Positions 8,128 to 17,752 of a DNA stretch of 38,994 nt are shown here, one piece after another. A program made the position numbers and the translations under genes. The notes under the pieces are model-generated. The model did no database searches. It was not told the origin of the DNA and was given only the letters and a program-made list of their open reading frames with translations. This stretch comes from Alphaproteobacteria bacterium (GTDB taxonomy: Bacteria; Pseudomonadota; Alphaproteobacteria; Rhizobiales; Devosiaceae): contig JAHJOS010000659.1 in assembly GCA_018820005.1 (NCBI GenBank), positions 1-38,994 of the forward strand, given 5' to 3'. The stretch's first letter is position 1. Each line of letters starts with the position of its first letter.

Positions 8128-9162
8128 GTGGTGGATACAAGTCCGATACGCGTTGCCTGCTTGGGAGCAGGTTACTTCGCCCGCTTCCACTACGACGCTT
8201 GGAACAGGATTGACGAAGCTCTTTTGGTGGGGGCCTGTGACCGAGATATAGAACGTGCGCAGGCGACAGGTGTGGCTGCGTTCACGGATCCTGAAAACAT
8301 GCTTTCTGCAACCCGCCCGGACCTGCTGGATATCATCACTCCACCTCCATCACACCTCGAAGCGATCCGCATCGCGCTAAGCGCCGGCGTGAAAAATATT
8401 ATCTGCCAGAAGCCCTTCTGCCAAAACTACCTTGAAGCTCTGGAAGCGACGGAAATGGCGGAGAAGATGGGGGCCAATCTCATCATTCACGAGAATTTTC
8501 GTTTTCAGCCCTGGTACAGAACCATTCGCGCCGTGATAGATGCCGGCGAACTGGGCGATGTCTGTCAGATAACGTTCAGACTTAGGACAGGCGACGGACA
8601 AGGTGAGCATGCCTATATGGATCGACAGCCCTATTTTCGATCCATGCCGAAATTGCTGATGCACGAAACAGGGGTGCACTGGATTGACACGTTCCGGTAT
8701 CTGCTTGGAGAGCCTGAGGCAGTCTACGCGGACATCCGAAGGCTCAATCCGGGCATTGCGGGCGAAGACGCAGGATATTTCATCCTCGATTTTTCCGGTG
8801 GTAGGCGCGCATTGTTCGATGGCAACAGGCTTCTCGATCACCGCGCGGACAATCACCGCACGACACTCGGCGAGGCCGCAATCGAAGGGACCAAGGGAAC
8901 GGCTCTGCTTGACGGCAACGGGGTAGTAAGCCTTCGCGCATTTGGAGAGACCCGGGTGACCGAAGTTCTTTCCCGTCAGGCTTGGGCCGGCTTTGCGGGG
9001 GATTGCGTCCGGGCACTGAACGAGCATGTGGTGAGGGGCATGAAGGGGCTGGGTGAATTCGAAAACACGGCGAGAGACTATCTCAAGGTCATAGCGATAG
9101 AAGATGCCATATATGCATCAGCGGAAACCGGGCGGAAAATTTGGGGGTTCGATGACAATTGA
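8128..9162 (+). CDS. Gfo/Idh/MocA-family NAD(P)-dependent oxidoreductase
   Basis: The 344-residue protein has an N-terminal Rossmann fold with VACLGAGYFARFH, and ITPPPSHLEAI. The family's EKP-type motif appears as CQKPF with Gln in place of Glu. The C-terminal substrate domain has MHETGVHWIDTFRYLLG, whose His and Asp lie in the active site. Relatives oxidise inositols, sugars and sugar acids; D-apiose dehydrogenases belong here too. It starts with GTG at 8128 after a GGAGGAG site. It is divergent from the TRAP/otn-like operon and shares its control region. It may supply the oxidation step that LtnD performs in classical tetronate pathways. Confidence 0.85.
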   Translation: MVDTSPIRVACLGAGYFARFHYDAWNRIDEALLVGACDRDIERAQATGVAAFTDPENMLSATRPDLLDIITPPPSHLEAIRIALSAGVKNIICQKPFCQNYLEALEATEMAEKMGANLIIHENFRFQPWYRTIRAVIDAGELGDVCQITFRLRTGDGQGEHAYMDRQPYFRSMPKLLMHETGVHWIDTFRYLLGEPEAVYADIRRLNPGIAGEDAGYFILDFSGGRRALFDGNRLLDHRADNHRTTLGEAAIEGTKGTALLDGNGVVSLRAFGETRVTEVLSRQAWAGFAGDCVRALNEHVVRGMKGLGEFENTARDYLKVIAIEDAIYASAETGRKIWGFDDN

Positions 9163-9829
9163 GGCCGCAAAACAGAAATCCACGACAACCCATGCCGTTG
9201 ACAGCATTCGCTCGCTGATATTCAGCGGCGAGCTGGCGGCTGGCACCGATCACTTGGAAAGTGAGCTGGCCGAACGGCTGGGCATATCGAGAACACCGGT
9301 CCGGGAAGCCACGTTGATGCTGGCGCAACAAGGGTTGCTGGAAGTACGACCTCGCAAGGGTGTTCGCATTTGCGCGCTTTCCGTGAAGGACATGGAAGAG
9401 GTCTATGCTGTTCTGACCGAGCTTGAGAGCCTGGCAGCCGAAGATGCCGCTCGTATGGGCTACAGCACCCGTGAACTCGCAAGCCTAAAATCGGCAATCG
9501 ACAGCATGGATCGCGCGATCGCCGAACAGAACCTGGAGGATTGGGCCACCGCCGACGATCAATTTCACCACGAACTCGTCCGGCTTGGTGGCAATTCCAG
9601 GGTCCAGGCGATTGTGACAATGATGAGCGATCAGGTTCGCCGTGCCCGCTCCATTACCCTTCACATCCGGCCACTACCTGTGAAGTCGAACGAAGACCAC
9701 CGGGAACTTTATGAGGCCATCAAGCGCGGAGACCCGCTCGCGGCCCGCGAAATCCACCGCCGCCACCGCAGCCAGGCCCGAGAACTGCTCGTGGGGATCC
9801 TGCATCGCCACCGGTTAAGCTTTCTGTAG
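9152..9829 (+). CDS. GntR-family (FCD) transcriptional regulator
   Basis: The 225-residue regulator has an N-terminal winged helix-turn-helix (ELAERLGISRTPVREATLML, then GLLEVRPRKGVRI). The C-terminal FCD ligand domain contains DDQFHHELVRLGGN and a late paired-histidine segment (EIHRRHRSQA) that typically bind a metal and an organic acid. The start at ATG 9152 overlaps the oxidoreductase stop by 11 bases. It probably controls the divergent TRAP/otn-like operon in response to a pathway acid; the operator has not been proved. Confidence 0.9.
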   Translation: MTIEAAKQKSTTTHAVDSIRSLIFSGELAAGTDHLESELAERLGISRTPVREATLMLAQQGLLEVRPRKGVRICALSVKDMEEVYAVLTELESLAAEDAARMGYSTRELASLKSAIDSMDRAIAEQNLEDWATADDQFHHELVRLGGNSRVQAIVTMMSDQVRRARSITLHIRPLPVKSNEDHRELYEAIKRGDPLAAREIHRRHRSQARELLVGILHRHRLSFL

Positions 9830-9844
9830 CTGGACAGTATACAA

Positions 9845-9920
9845 ATGTCTGTGTGCTGGCCGGACGGCCTCTGCGCGTGCGGGTATGTCCAGACATACGC
9901 TGTCGTCCTATCTACATGTC
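9845..9920 (+). promoter_or_regulatory. cluster of ATGTC/GACAT repeats with a perfect palindrome
   Basis: In the 227-bp gap between the convergent gntR and SDR genes the motif ATGTC occurs at 9845-9849, 9885-9889 and 9916-9920. The middle copy forms a perfect inverted repeat GTATGTC (9883-9889) CA GACATAC (9892-9898). A GTATACA at 9837 echoes the one at 8020. The spacing and symmetry look like a regulator-binding cluster, but a 3'-end hairpin role is also possible because both neighbouring genes end here. Confidence 0.35.
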
Positions 9921-10056
9921 CCGACAAAGCCATTGCGCGAGTTGCACGCCCATTCAAGGGCGGCGGACCAAGCCCGCCTAAACATGCGGTTGGGGTCGGT
10001 TCGACGACTGCTTTTCCGCCAGGATGAGACTGTGACATTTGACCGATGAATTCAGT

Positions 10057-10809
10057 TCAGGACCAGCCCGCATCGACGACGAGCGTTTGGTTGGTAATTG
10101 CGCTCGCGCAATCGGAGGCGAGCATCAACACCGGGGCTGCAACATTTTCCGGTTCGATGAAACGTTTTAGACACTGGCTTGCAAAAACAGTTGTTTCGAA
10201 TTCCGGGGTGAGCCAATTCTCGATCTGTCGCTTGGTGCGCACGAAGCCCGGGAGTACACAGTTGACCCGAATACCCGACGGACCAAGCTCCCTCGCAAGC
10301 GAATGTGTCAAACCTTCGATTGCCGCCTTCGCCGTGACGTACGCGGGAGCATTCGGCAGCCCGACGCGCCATGCAATTGAGCTCATGTTGATGATGGAAC
10401 CTTTTTGCTTTCTGCGCATGGCGGGTATCACCGCCTGCGCCGCAAAGAAGTGATGATCAAGATTGATCGCCATGCGCTCTCGCCAATAGCCTGGTGTCAC
10501 GTCCTCGATGCGATGGCGATCGTCATGTGCAGCGTTGTTGACCAACACATCAAACGGACCAAAAATCTCAACCGCAGCATTGAACCCGTGATTCAGCTGT
10601 TCGAGGTCCACCAGGTCCAGGTGCTGAAAGGCGACATTTTCGCCTAATTCGGCAAGGAGTGTCTGACTGGCGGCTTCGTCGCGATCAAAGAACACCACAC
10701 TGGCTCCCTGATGCGAAAACGCGGCAACGATCGCCGCGCCAATACCGCTGGCACCGCCCGTGACGGCCACGACCTTGCCACGGAGATCGGGATAAATCGC
10801 CTCGGTCAT
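10057..10809 (-). CDS. SDR aldose 1-dehydrogenase, xylose dehydrogenase (XylB)-like
   Basis: This 250-residue short-chain dehydrogenase has the cofactor motif TGGASGIG (17-24), NNAAHDDRH at the end of strand four, and the triad Ser143, Tyr157, Lys161. Its N-terminal AIYPDLRGK, the DDRH motif, LPGFVRTKRQ and QCLKR...PENVA closely follow Caulobacter-type D-xylose dehydrogenase XylB. That enzyme oxidises an aldose at C1 to the lactone with NAD. Together with the XylD-like dehydratase encoded upstream it provides the first steps of a non-phosphorylative aldose route. Its ATG overlaps the ATPase stop (ATGA). L-arabinose or another aldose remains possible as substrate. Confidence 0.85.
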   Translation of the reverse strand: MTEAIYPDLRGKVVAVTGGASGIGAAIVAAFSHQGASVVFFDRDEAASQTLLAELGENVAFQHLDLVDLEQLNHGFNAAVEIFGPFDVLVNNAAHDDRHRIEDVTPGYWRERMAINLDHHFFAAQAVIPAMRRKQKGSIINMSSIAWRVGLPNAPAYVTAKAAIEGLTHSLARELGPSGIRVNCVLPGFVRTKRQIENWLTPEFETTVFASQCLKRFIEPENVAAPVLMLASDCASAITNQTLVVDAGWS

Positions 10810-11915
10810 AGCCGTTGCTCAGTCGCTGGATCGAAGAGACACGCTTTCGTCATATCGACAGCAAAGGAAACCGTGTCCCCTTGCGATGGAGCGTGATCGG
10901 GTTCACAGGCAATCACCGCATCCGAGCCGCCAATCGTAACCATCAGGATCGTTTGCGACCCCGTTGGTTCCACCATATCCACTTTGGCCCGCATGATGAC
11001 GGATTGCCCCCCCTTGCGCTCGGCACGCTGTTCGTGCGCGGGCGAGAAGTGTTCAGGGCGCACACCGAGCACAATGTTCCGGTCCGGGGCCAGGTTGCTG
11101 AAGGTCCCGGAGGGCAAAGGCAAGACCGAACCATCGCCGGCTGCGAGAACAAGTCCCACTCCGCTCTCGCTTCGGGCAACGCGTGCATCCAGAAAATTCA
11201 TCGTCGGCGAGCCCATGAAGCTCGCGACGAACCGGTTCACGGGCCGCTCATAGATCATCTTGGGCGTATCATATTGCTGCAAGACACCCTTGTGCATAAC
11301 AGCTATGCGAGACGCCAGGGTCATGGCTTCGATCTGGTCGTGGGTCACATACACGGTCGTTTTTCCGACATTCTGGTGCAGCTTTTTGATCTCGGTTCGC
11401 ATTTCAATACGAAGCTTTGCGTCGAGGTTGGAGAGCGGCTCATCGAAGAGGAAGAGCTTGGGATCGCGCACAAGCGCCCGTCCCATGGCAACACGCTGCC
11501 GCTGACCACCTGAAAGCTGACTTGGCTTGCGATCGAGCAACGGTTCGATCTGCAACAAGGCCGACACACGATCAATCGCCTCCTGCTGCTGGGCTTTCGG
11601 GACATGACGGCTTTCCATGCCAAAGGTCATGTTCTCGCGAACGCTCATCGTTGGATAGAGCGCATAGCTTTGGAACACCATGGCAATATCGCGATCCTTA
11701 GGCGCCCGATCATTGACGAGAATGTCGTCAATGCGGATTTCGCCCGAGGTTACACTTTCCAGGCCGGCGATGATCGACAAGAGGGTGGACTTGCCACAGC
11801 CCGACGGACCGACAAGCGCGACGAACTCCCCGGACTCGGCTTCAAGATTTATATTTTTCAGAACCTCGACGCTGCCATAGCTTTTGCGCAGATCCTTGAT
11901 CAGAAGAGATGACAT
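10806..11915 (-). CDS. sugar ABC transporter ATP-binding protein (UgpC/MalK type)
   Basis: The roughly 369-residue ATPase carries Walker A GPSGCGKSTLL, the Q-loop VFQSYALYP, signature LSGGQRQRVAMGRAL, Walker B LFLFDEPLSNLDA and the switch histidine in VTHDQ. The C-terminal OB-fold (MOI/TOBE) domain with VLGVRPEHF is typical of MalK/UgpC. It energises the two permeases encoded just upstream. ATG 11915 is preferred; TTG 11924, three codons earlier, is an alternative. Confidence 0.95.
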   Translation of the reverse strand: MSSLLIKDLRKSYGSVEVLKNINLEAESGEFVALVGPSGCGKSTLLSIIAGLESVTSGEIRIDDILVNDRAPKDRDIAMVFQSYALYPTMSVRENMTFGMESRHVPKAQQQEAIDRVSALLQIEPLLDRKPSQLSGGQRQRVAMGRALVRDPKLFLFDEPLSNLDAKLRIEMRTEIKKLHQNVGKTTVYVTHDQIEAMTLASRIAVMHKGVLQQYDTPKMIYERPVNRFVASFMGSPTMNFLDARVARSESGVGLVLAAGDGSVLPLPSGTFSNLAPDRNIVLGVRPEHFSPAHEQRAERKGGQSVIMRAKVDMVEPTGSQTILMVTIGGSDAVIACEPDHAPSQGDTVSFAVDMTKACLFDPATEQRL

Positions 11916-11928
11916 AGGTTTCAACTTT

Positions 11929-12831
11929 CTATTTGACCGCGCCCTGGGTGAGGCCTCGGACGAAATACTTGCCCCCGACGAGATAGATGAAGAGCGGTGG
12001 AATGGCCGCCATGATCACGGCGGCGGCCTCGACATTGTAGTGACGTTCGCCGGTTCCAGAGCCGGAAAAGGCCACGATGGCCGAGGTGATCGGCTGGTTC
12101 GCACCCGATGTAAAAACGGTGCCGAATAGAAACTCGTTCCAGATCCCGGTGAATTGCCAGATCACTGCGACGATGATGATCGGCGGCGACAGCGGCAATA
12201 TGATCCGGCGAAAGATGCGCCAGAACCCGGCACCGTCGATACGCGCCGCCTTGATTAGGTCATCGGGAATGTTGACGAAGTAGTTGCGGCAAAAGAGCGT
12301 GGTGAATGACAGTCCCTGAACCGTATGCACCAGGACCAGCCCCGATATTGTGTTCGACAATCCAAGTTTGCCCAACACGAACGCCCACGGGAGCAACGTC
12401 ATCTGGGCGGGCATGAACACACCGAGTGTTATGATACCGAACAGAGCATCGGATCCGCGAAATCGCCATTTCGACAGGACATAGCCGTTCACCAACCCGA
12501 TAGCCGTTGACAGAATCGTCGCCGGAACGGCCATCATCAGCGAGTTCTTGAAGAAACGTGATACGCCTTCACAGGTGCCTCCGATGCAGAAGGTGCTCCA
12601 GGCTTCGCCCCAATATTGCAAGGAAACATCATGCGGCCAGGCGATGAAACCGCTGCGCACGATTTCATCCAGGGGGCGCAATGTGTTAATCAGGATGATC
12701 ACGAGAGGAACGAGATAGCCCAGGGCAAATATTGTCAGGGCCATGTAGACGGAGGTCTTGGACAGTATGCGCTGCCGGAAGCTTCCGGTTGAAAGAGGAT
12801 CGAAATCGCGATGGGGTACGGCGTCAGCCAT
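11929..12831 (-). CDS. sugar ABC transporter permease (MalG type, GtsC-like)
   Basis: The 300-residue protein has six predicted membrane helices and the EAA loop DDLIKAARIDGAGFWRIFRR near the C-terminus, where the permease contacts the ATPase. The extracytoplasmic loop around WGEAWSTFCIGGTCEGV resembles glucose/mannose-type GtsC permeases. It overlaps the start of the partner's stop by eight bases, as usual for co-translated permease pairs. Confidence 0.92.
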   Translation of the reverse strand: MADAVPHRDFDPLSTGSFRQRILSKTSVYMALTIFALGYLVPLVIILINTLRPLDEIVRSGFIAWPHDVSLQYWGEAWSTFCIGGTCEGVSRFFKNSLMMAVPATILSTAIGLVNGYVLSKWRFRGSDALFGIITLGVFMPAQMTLLPWAFVLGKLGLSNTISGLVLVHTVQGLSFTTLFCRNYFVNIPDDLIKAARIDGAGFWRIFRRIILPLSPPIIIVAVIWQFTGIWNEFLFGTVFTSGANQPITSAIVAFSGSGTGERHYNVEAAAVIMAAIPPLFIYLVGGKYFVRGLTQGAVK

Positions 12832-13750
12832 GATGGGCTCCTTCTCTGCTCCGGCGCCATGCGGTGTAGGCAGTATAGGGAACGAGCACTGTTGCGAGTG
12901 CCAAAAGGATCATCACTGCTGCGGCTGCGCCTTGGGCAATCTGGCCACGCTGGAACATCAGGTCGTATACGACGATGGCCGGCACTGTAGTGGCAACACC
13001 TGGGCCACCCTGTGTGAGGGCGACCACAAGGTCGTAAGTTTTAATCGCAAACTGCAACAGAACCACCGCGACGGCCAGGAATATCGGCCAGATCACCGGC
13101 AGGATCACACGCCGGTAGGTGCGCTGAAGCGAAGCGCCGTCAATTTGGGCAGCCTTGATCAGATCTCCGTCCACCGAGCGCAAGCCGGCGAGGATAAGGG
13201 CCATCGCAAATCCCGAAGCATGCCATATCCCCGTGATAACGACGACGTAGATCGCGAGGTCGCGATTGGTGATCCAGTCGAATCGGGCAGCCAGCCAGCC
13301 CATGTCCTTCAGAGCCAGCTCCACACCGGTTTGCGGATGAAAGATCCAGCGCCACACTGTGCCGGTCACGATGAAGGATATCGCGAGCGGATAAAGATAA
13401 ATCGTTCGCCACACCGACTCGAAACGGACACGCTGGTCAATCAGGATCGCCAGCAGTGTTCCCAGAATCATGGAACCGACGACATAGAGCAAGCCGAAGA
13501 GGAACAGGTTCTGATACGCGACCGTCCAGCGCTTGTTTTGCCAAAGTGCTGCATATTCATGAAACCCGGCAAACGTCGGATCTGGCAGGACAGTCGACGC
13601 CGAAACAGACAGCCAGACTGTCCAGAGCGAAAACAGCACGACATAAGTCAGTGTTGCGAATACCGTCGGGATCAAGACGATCTGTGGCATATGGTCGGCC
13701 AGCCACCGGCCTCTGGCGTGCAGATACCCAGCCTCTATTTGCGAGCGCAT
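12824..13750 (-). CDS. sugar ABC transporter permease (MalF type, GtsB-like)
   Basis: About 308 residues with six predicted helices and the EAA-type loop GDLIKAAQIDGASLQRTYRR. The first segment PQIVLIPTVFATLTYVVLFS and the strand-like WRWIFHPQTG are common in MalF-like carbohydrate permeases. ATG 13750 (GGGAAAG upstream) is preferred over TTG 13762. It is separated from the binding-protein gene by a strong hairpin. Confidence 0.92.
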   Translation of the reverse strand: MRSQIEAGYLHARGRWLADHMPQIVLIPTVFATLTYVVLFSLWTVWLSVSASTVLPDPTFAGFHEYAALWQNKRWTVAYQNLFLFGLLYVVGSMILGTLLAILIDQRVRFESVWRTIYLYPLAISFIVTGTVWRWIFHPQTGVELALKDMGWLAARFDWITNRDLAIYVVVITGIWHASGFAMALILAGLRSVDGDLIKAAQIDGASLQRTYRRVILPVIWPIFLAVAVVLLQFAIKTYDLVVALTQGGPGVATTVPAIVVYDLMFQRGQIAQGAAAAVMILLALATVLVPYTAYTAWRRSREGAHHG

Positions 13751-13783
13751 GTTCTTTCCCAATCTTTCATGTCATATCGGGTG

Positions 13784-13815
13784 CCGCCTCATGGAACTCG
13801 TGCTCCATGAGGCGG
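13784..13815 (-). other. strong intercistronic hairpin after the binding-protein gene
   Basis: CCGCCTCATGGA (13784-13795) and TCCATGAGGCGG (13804-13815) are perfect 12-bp arms with an eight-base loop, placed nine bases past the binding-protein stop. No U-run follows. Such hairpins after MalE-type genes typically stabilise the upstream message and limit read-through to the permeases. Confidence 0.75.
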
Positions 13816-13823
13816 TGTTTCCG

Positions 13824-15098
13824 CTATTGCTGGGCTTCGACAGCATCGGCTAACTGGTTTGCGCCCTGTTCAGGTGTGATGCTGGTGTCGGCGACGAATT
13901 CGGTGATCACCTCCATCATGGCGCCGCGATACTTCTGCAGCACGGTCATGTTGTGAGCCATGGAGCGAACCAGCGTGCCCTCGGCCACAGAGGCTTTCAG
14001 ATCGGACTGGCTTTTCTGCTGACACTGCGTGAAGCCGCCGGTCGACAAGTCCACGTCAGTACGCGAGGGGATAGACCCCTTGGCGACGTTGAATGTGACC
14101 TGGAATTCCGGTGACATGATCGTCTTGGCCAGCAATTGCTGCCCTTCGATATAGTCGGGATCCTTCTGTTTGAAGAACACCACGGAATCCGCATTCAAAA
14201 TGTACCCATTGCCACCCCAGTTCACCGGGGTCTGGCTGCAAAGGTAATCGACATCTTCGTTGTAGCCCGCCAGATTTGCGGATGCGACCGTCCAGTCCCC
14301 CATCAGGAAGAAAGCGGCATCGCCATCCATGGTCATCGCCATCGATTGCTCCCATGAGCGACCATTGATGCCGGAATCCATGTAGCCAACCATTTTGCGC
14401 AACTGCGCAAAGGCATCGATCATCCCCTGACTTCGCATGGCTTCGGTATCAGCTTCCTGGAAAGCCTTGCGATAGAGATCGATGTCCATTCCATAAACGA
14501 CGCTGTCGAATGTCGTGGTATCGGCCCAATCTGCGGCGCCATGAGCGATACAGATCTTTCCGGCTGCCACGATCTTGTCGCAGGCGGCATTGAATTCATC
14601 CCAGGTGCCGGGAACGGCCAGGCCCAGTTCGTCGAGGATTTTTTTCGAGCTGTAAAGCCAGTTCACCCGGTGGATGTTCATCGGGGCGGCAACCCAGTGG
14701 CCGGTCGGCTTCATCACAGAGATCAGTTCCGGTGCGACCACCGCGTCCCAACCTTCGGCGGTGGCCAGGTCATCCAGATTGGCTGTCTGTCCAGTCTGGT
14801 TCCATTCCGTGATTTCGGGCCCCTTGAGCTGTACGGCCGCCGGTGCGTTGCCCGCAACGACGTCAGAGCGAAGCTTGGCAAGGGTGTTGGAGGTGTGGCC
14901 GGAAATTGCGGTCTGTTCCCACTTGCCGCCGGCGGCCTCGAACATTTCGCCAAGCTTGGCGATTGCCGCAGCTTCCGATCCCTGCGCCCACTGGTGCATC
15001 ATGTTGGTTTTCGGCTGCGCATGCAGCGCCAATGCGCTTGTACTGAATGCCAAAGCAGCGATCGCTGCCGTCCTTAGCTTCTGTCTGGTCTTCTCCAT
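13824..15098 (-). CDS. sugar ABC transporter substrate-binding protein (GtsA-like)
   Basis: The 424-residue periplasmic protein starts with a signal peptide (MEKTRQKLRTAAIAALAFST, cut near ALHAQ). It follows the extracellular solute-binding family 1 layout: MHQWAQGSEAAAI, a central AVQLKGPEITEW, VNWLYSSK and a late AFFLMGDWTVASAN. It resembles glucose/mannose/xylose-binding proteins. A strong GGGAGGAG site supports ATG 15098. The 120-bp gap upstream to the next gene holds TTCACG and CGTGAA half-sites (around 15134-15162) that resemble halves of the LacI operator, but no full palindrome. Confidence 0.93.
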   Translation of the reverse strand: MEKTRQKLRTAAIAALAFSTSALALHAQPKTNMMHQWAQGSEAAAIAKLGEMFEAAGGKWEQTAISGHTSNTLAKLRSDVVAGNAPAAVQLKGPEITEWNQTGQTANLDDLATAEGWDAVVAPELISVMKPTGHWVAAPMNIHRVNWLYSSKKILDELGLAVPGTWDEFNAACDKIVAAGKICIAHGAADWADTTTFDSVVYGMDIDLYRKAFQEADTEAMRSQGMIDAFAQLRKMVGYMDSGINGRSWEQSMAMTMDGDAAFFLMGDWTVASANLAGYNEDVDYLCSQTPVNWGGNGYILNADSVVFFKQKDPDYIEGQQLLAKTIMSPEFQVTFNVAKGSIPSRTDVDLSTGGFTQCQQKSQSDLKASVAEGTLVRSMAHNMTVLQKYRGAMMEVITEFVADTSITPEQGANQLADAVEAQQ

Positions 15099-15218
15099 AA
15101 TGGGCTCCTCCCGTTGATGATGGACAATAGAATTCACGTCGATCAGCGAAGCTGCTCGTGAACGGTAACGGCTGCAGTGATTGTCTTGTGGTCCGTTAGC
15201 CGGACGTTTGTGGAGTAT

Positions 15219-15974
15219 TCAGATCGTGATACCTCCATCAATGTTGATCGTTTGGCCGTTGACGAAGCTCGCCTCGTCCGAAGAAAGGAAGGCGCACACG
15301 GCGGCAATTTCCTCAGGGGTGCCGAGACGCCCCGCCGGCTGGCGGTCAAGAAACAATTTTTCCGCCGCGGCCATGCCTCCCAGGCTGTCTGCCAGATCTG
15401 CCATGCGACCACGCAGTGACGGGCTATCTACAGTGCCAGGGCAGATCGCGTTGAAGCGGATGTTCTCTCGCAGGTAGTCCGCTGCGCAGGCCTTTGTCAG
15501 GCCGATAACACCGCCCTTTGCGGCACCATAGGCCGCGCGCCTGGGGAAGCCTTTGATTGATGAGGCGACAGAGGCAATCGTGATGACGCTGCCACCATGG
15601 TTTTTCATTTTCGGAATGACAGCCTTCAGCGCGATGTAGGTACTGTCGAGGGTGAGATTGAGACTGCGACGCCAATCTTCTGGGCCGCATTCCTCGATCG
15701 TTCCTTGATGCACAAAGCCAACGGCGTGGACCAGGATGTCGATCCGCGGGAAGGACGCAACCCAATTGCCGATCGCCTCAGAGTTTGTTGCATCCAGAAC
15801 GGTCGTCCTTGCCGCAGTCAGGTCTGCCAGCGCTGAGGCGCTCAGATCGCAAGCACTCACATCTGCACCGTCCCGGGCCAGGCGTTCGGCGACGGCGCGT
15901 CCGATTCCCTGTCCCGCGGCAGTCACCAGCGCAACCTTCCCTGCCAGGGGCCCCTTTGCATTAGTGGTTGTCAC
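15219..15974 (-). CDS. SDR, 2-keto-3-deoxy-L-fuconate dehydrogenase-like
   Basis: This 251-residue SDR shows [10 protein letters not shown] at the cofactor site and the triad Ser135, Tyr149, Lys153. It also has [29 protein letters not shown] and [13 protein letters not shown]. These phrases mark the group that oxidises C4 of 2-keto-3-deoxy sugar acids to 2,4-diketo acids (L-fucose and related pathways). The product is the substrate type of the FAH hydrolase in the same operon. The start is GTG 15974, overlapping the dehydratase stop by 14 bases; the open frame extends upstream only over dehydratase sequence. Confidence 0.85.
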   Translation of the reverse strand: MTTTNAKGPLAGKVALVTAAGQGIGRAVAERLARDGADVSACDLSASALADLTAARTTVLDATNSEAIGNWVASFPRIDILVHAVGFVHQGTIEECGPEDWRRSLNLTLDSTYIALKAVIPKMKNHGGSVITIASVASSIKGFPRRAAYGAAKGGVIGLTKACAADYLRENIRFNAICPGTVDSPSLRGRMADLADSLGGMAAAEKLFLDRQPAGRLGTPEEIAAVCAFLSSDEASFVNGQTINIDGGITI

Positions 15975-17742
15975 GGGGGATACCTTTCGTCTGTGCGATA
16001 TGCTGGTATTTGACCGCTGGCTTAAGGACCATGCCCTGGTCGAATTGATCCACCATTCCACGTTGAATTTCCTGCCACGGCGTCTGGTGTTGAGGATAGG
16101 CAAAGCCGCCTTCCGCCAACAGGGCGGCTCGCCGTTCCGCAATTTCTTCCTCCGAAAGACGGACATTGACCGTTGCAAGCTTCAGATCCACGCGAACGAT
16201 GTCGTCGGTGCGCAAGATCGCCAAGCCGCCCATGACCGCCGCTTCCGGGCTGGCATTGAGAATCGAGGGGGATCCGGATGTTCCGGACTGTCGTCCGTCT
16301 CCAATGCACGGCATTGCTGTTACGCCGCGCTGTATCAGGGCACCAGGCGGCTGCATGTTGACCACCTCGGCACCGCCGGGATAGCCAACGGGACCAGTTC
16401 CGCGGATTACGAGAATACAGTTCTCATCGATGCGGAGTGCCGGATCATCGATGCGGGCATGGTAATCTTCGGGGCCATCGAACACGATCACTCGCCCTTC
16501 AAAGGCCTCAGGATCTTCGGGATTGCACAGGTAGCGGTCCCGAAACTCGTCGGAAATAACGCTGGTCTTCATAATCGCGGTGTCGAACAAATTGCCCTTG
16601 AGCGCGAGAAATCCGGCACTTTCCTTGAGCGGTTCGCCAAAAGGTCTGATCACTTCGGTGTTCAGCACCCTGGCGTCGGCATAAGCCTGTTTCACCGTTT
16701 CGCCCGTGACCGTCATGGCGTCGGGATGCGGCAAAGCGCCAGCTTTGAGCAGCTCTGCCATCACGCCTGGCACACCACCCGCGCGATGAAAATCCTCCCC
16801 GAGATACCTCCCCGCCGGCTGCATGTCGACGAGCAACGGGATATGATGGCCGACGTCCTGCCAGTCCTTGTTGTTGAGGTCCAATCCGAGATGCTTCGCA
16901 ATGGCGATCAGGTGGATCGGCGCGTTTGTTGACCCGCCTATCGCTGAGTTCAGCACAATGGCGTTCTCAAAGGATTCCCGCGTCATGATGTCGGACGGCT
17001 TCCTGTCGGCAAGCACCATTTCGACGATACGGCCGCCGGTTTCATAGGATATCTGGCCGCGCTCGCGGTAAGGAGCCGGGATAGCAGCCGATCCAGGCAA
17101 CTGCATACCAAGCGCTTCGGCAAGCGCATTCATTGTGCTGGCTGTACCCATCGTATTGCAGTAGCCCACAGATGGTGCAGAGGCCGCCGCGACATCCATG
17201 AACTCGTCATAGTCAATCTGGCCAGCCGCCAGGTTCTGGCGCGCTTCCCAGATTGCAGTTCCCGAACCGGCTCGTTTTCCCTTGTGCCATCCGTTCAGCA
17301 TGGGCCCCACGGACAAGGCAATCGCCGGTATGTTCACAGTGGCCGCCGCCATAAGCATTGCCGGAGTAGTCTTGTCGCAGCCAATCGTCAGCACAACGCC
17401 ATCAATGGGGTAGCCGAAAAGCGTTTCGACAAGCCCGAGATAGGCAAGGTTCCGGTCAAGTGCTGCCGTCGGTCGCTTGCCGGTTTCCTGAATAGGGTGG
17501 ACGGGGAACTCGAAGCATATGCCACCTGCTGCGACAATTCCTTCCCGTACGCGCTTTGCCAATTCGATATGATGCCGGTTGCAGGGCGAGAGATCCGAGC
17601 CTGTCTGGGCAATGCCGATGATTGGTTTGCCCGACTGCAATTCGCTGCGGGTGATGCCGAAATTCAGATAGCGCTCGATATAGAGAGCCGTCATCCCGGG
17701 ATTGTCAGGATTGTCAAACCAGCTTTGCGAACGGAGCTTCAT
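15961..17742 (-). CDS. aldonate dehydratase of the IlvD/Edd family, XylD-like
   Basis: This 593-residue Fe-S dehydratase aligns by eye along its length with Caulobacter D-xylonate dehydratase Xyl[66 protein letters not shown]. Cluster cysteines are Cys54, Cys122 and Cys195, and the C-terminal [20 protein letters not shown] is present. It converts an aldonate to the 2-keto-3-deoxy acid. ATG 17742 with AGGAA upstream is preferred over a GTG 30 bases earlier that lies in the previous gene. The aldonate (C5 or C6) is not fixed by sequence. Confidence 0.9.
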   Translation of the reverse strand: MKLRSQSWFDNPDNPGMTALYIERYLNFGITRSELQSGKPIIGIAQTGSDLSPCNRHHIELAKRVREGIVAAGGICFEFPVHPIQETGKRPTAALDRNLAYLGLVETLFGYPIDGVVLTIGCDKTTPAMLMAAATVNIPAIALSVGPMLNGWHKGKRAGSGTAIWEARQNLAAGQIDYDEFMDVAAASAPSVGYCNTMGTASTMNALAEALGMQLPGSAAIPAPYRERGQISYETGGRIVEMVLADRKPSDIMTRESFENAIVLNSAIGGSTNAPIHLIAIAKHLGLDLNNKDWQDVGHHIPLLVDMQPAGRYLGEDFHRAGGVPGVMAELLKAGALPHPDAMTVTGETVKQAYADARVLNTEVIRPFGEPLKESAGFLALKGNLFDTAIMKTSVISDEFRDRYLCNPEDPEAFEGRVIVFDGPEDYHARIDDPALRIDENCILVIRGTGPVGYPGGAEVVNMQPPGALIQRGVTAMPCIGDGRQSGTSGSPSILNASPEAAVMGGLAILRTDDIVRVDLKLATVNVRLSEEEIAERRAALLAEGGFAYPQHQTPWQEIQRGMVDQFDQGMVLKPAVKYQHIAQTKGIPRDNH

Positions 17743-17752
17743 CGGGAAGTTC

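Noticed and set aside
9104-9151. Upstream ATG extension of the first GntR gene
   Set aside because: It would overlap the oxidoreductase gene by nearly 60 bases and add residues not seen in FCD regulators; ATG 9152 fits better.
12758-13810. 350-codon plus-strand open frame opposite the GtsB-like permease
   Set aside because: The permease on the other strand has clear membrane segments and an EAA loop; the antisense frame has neither.
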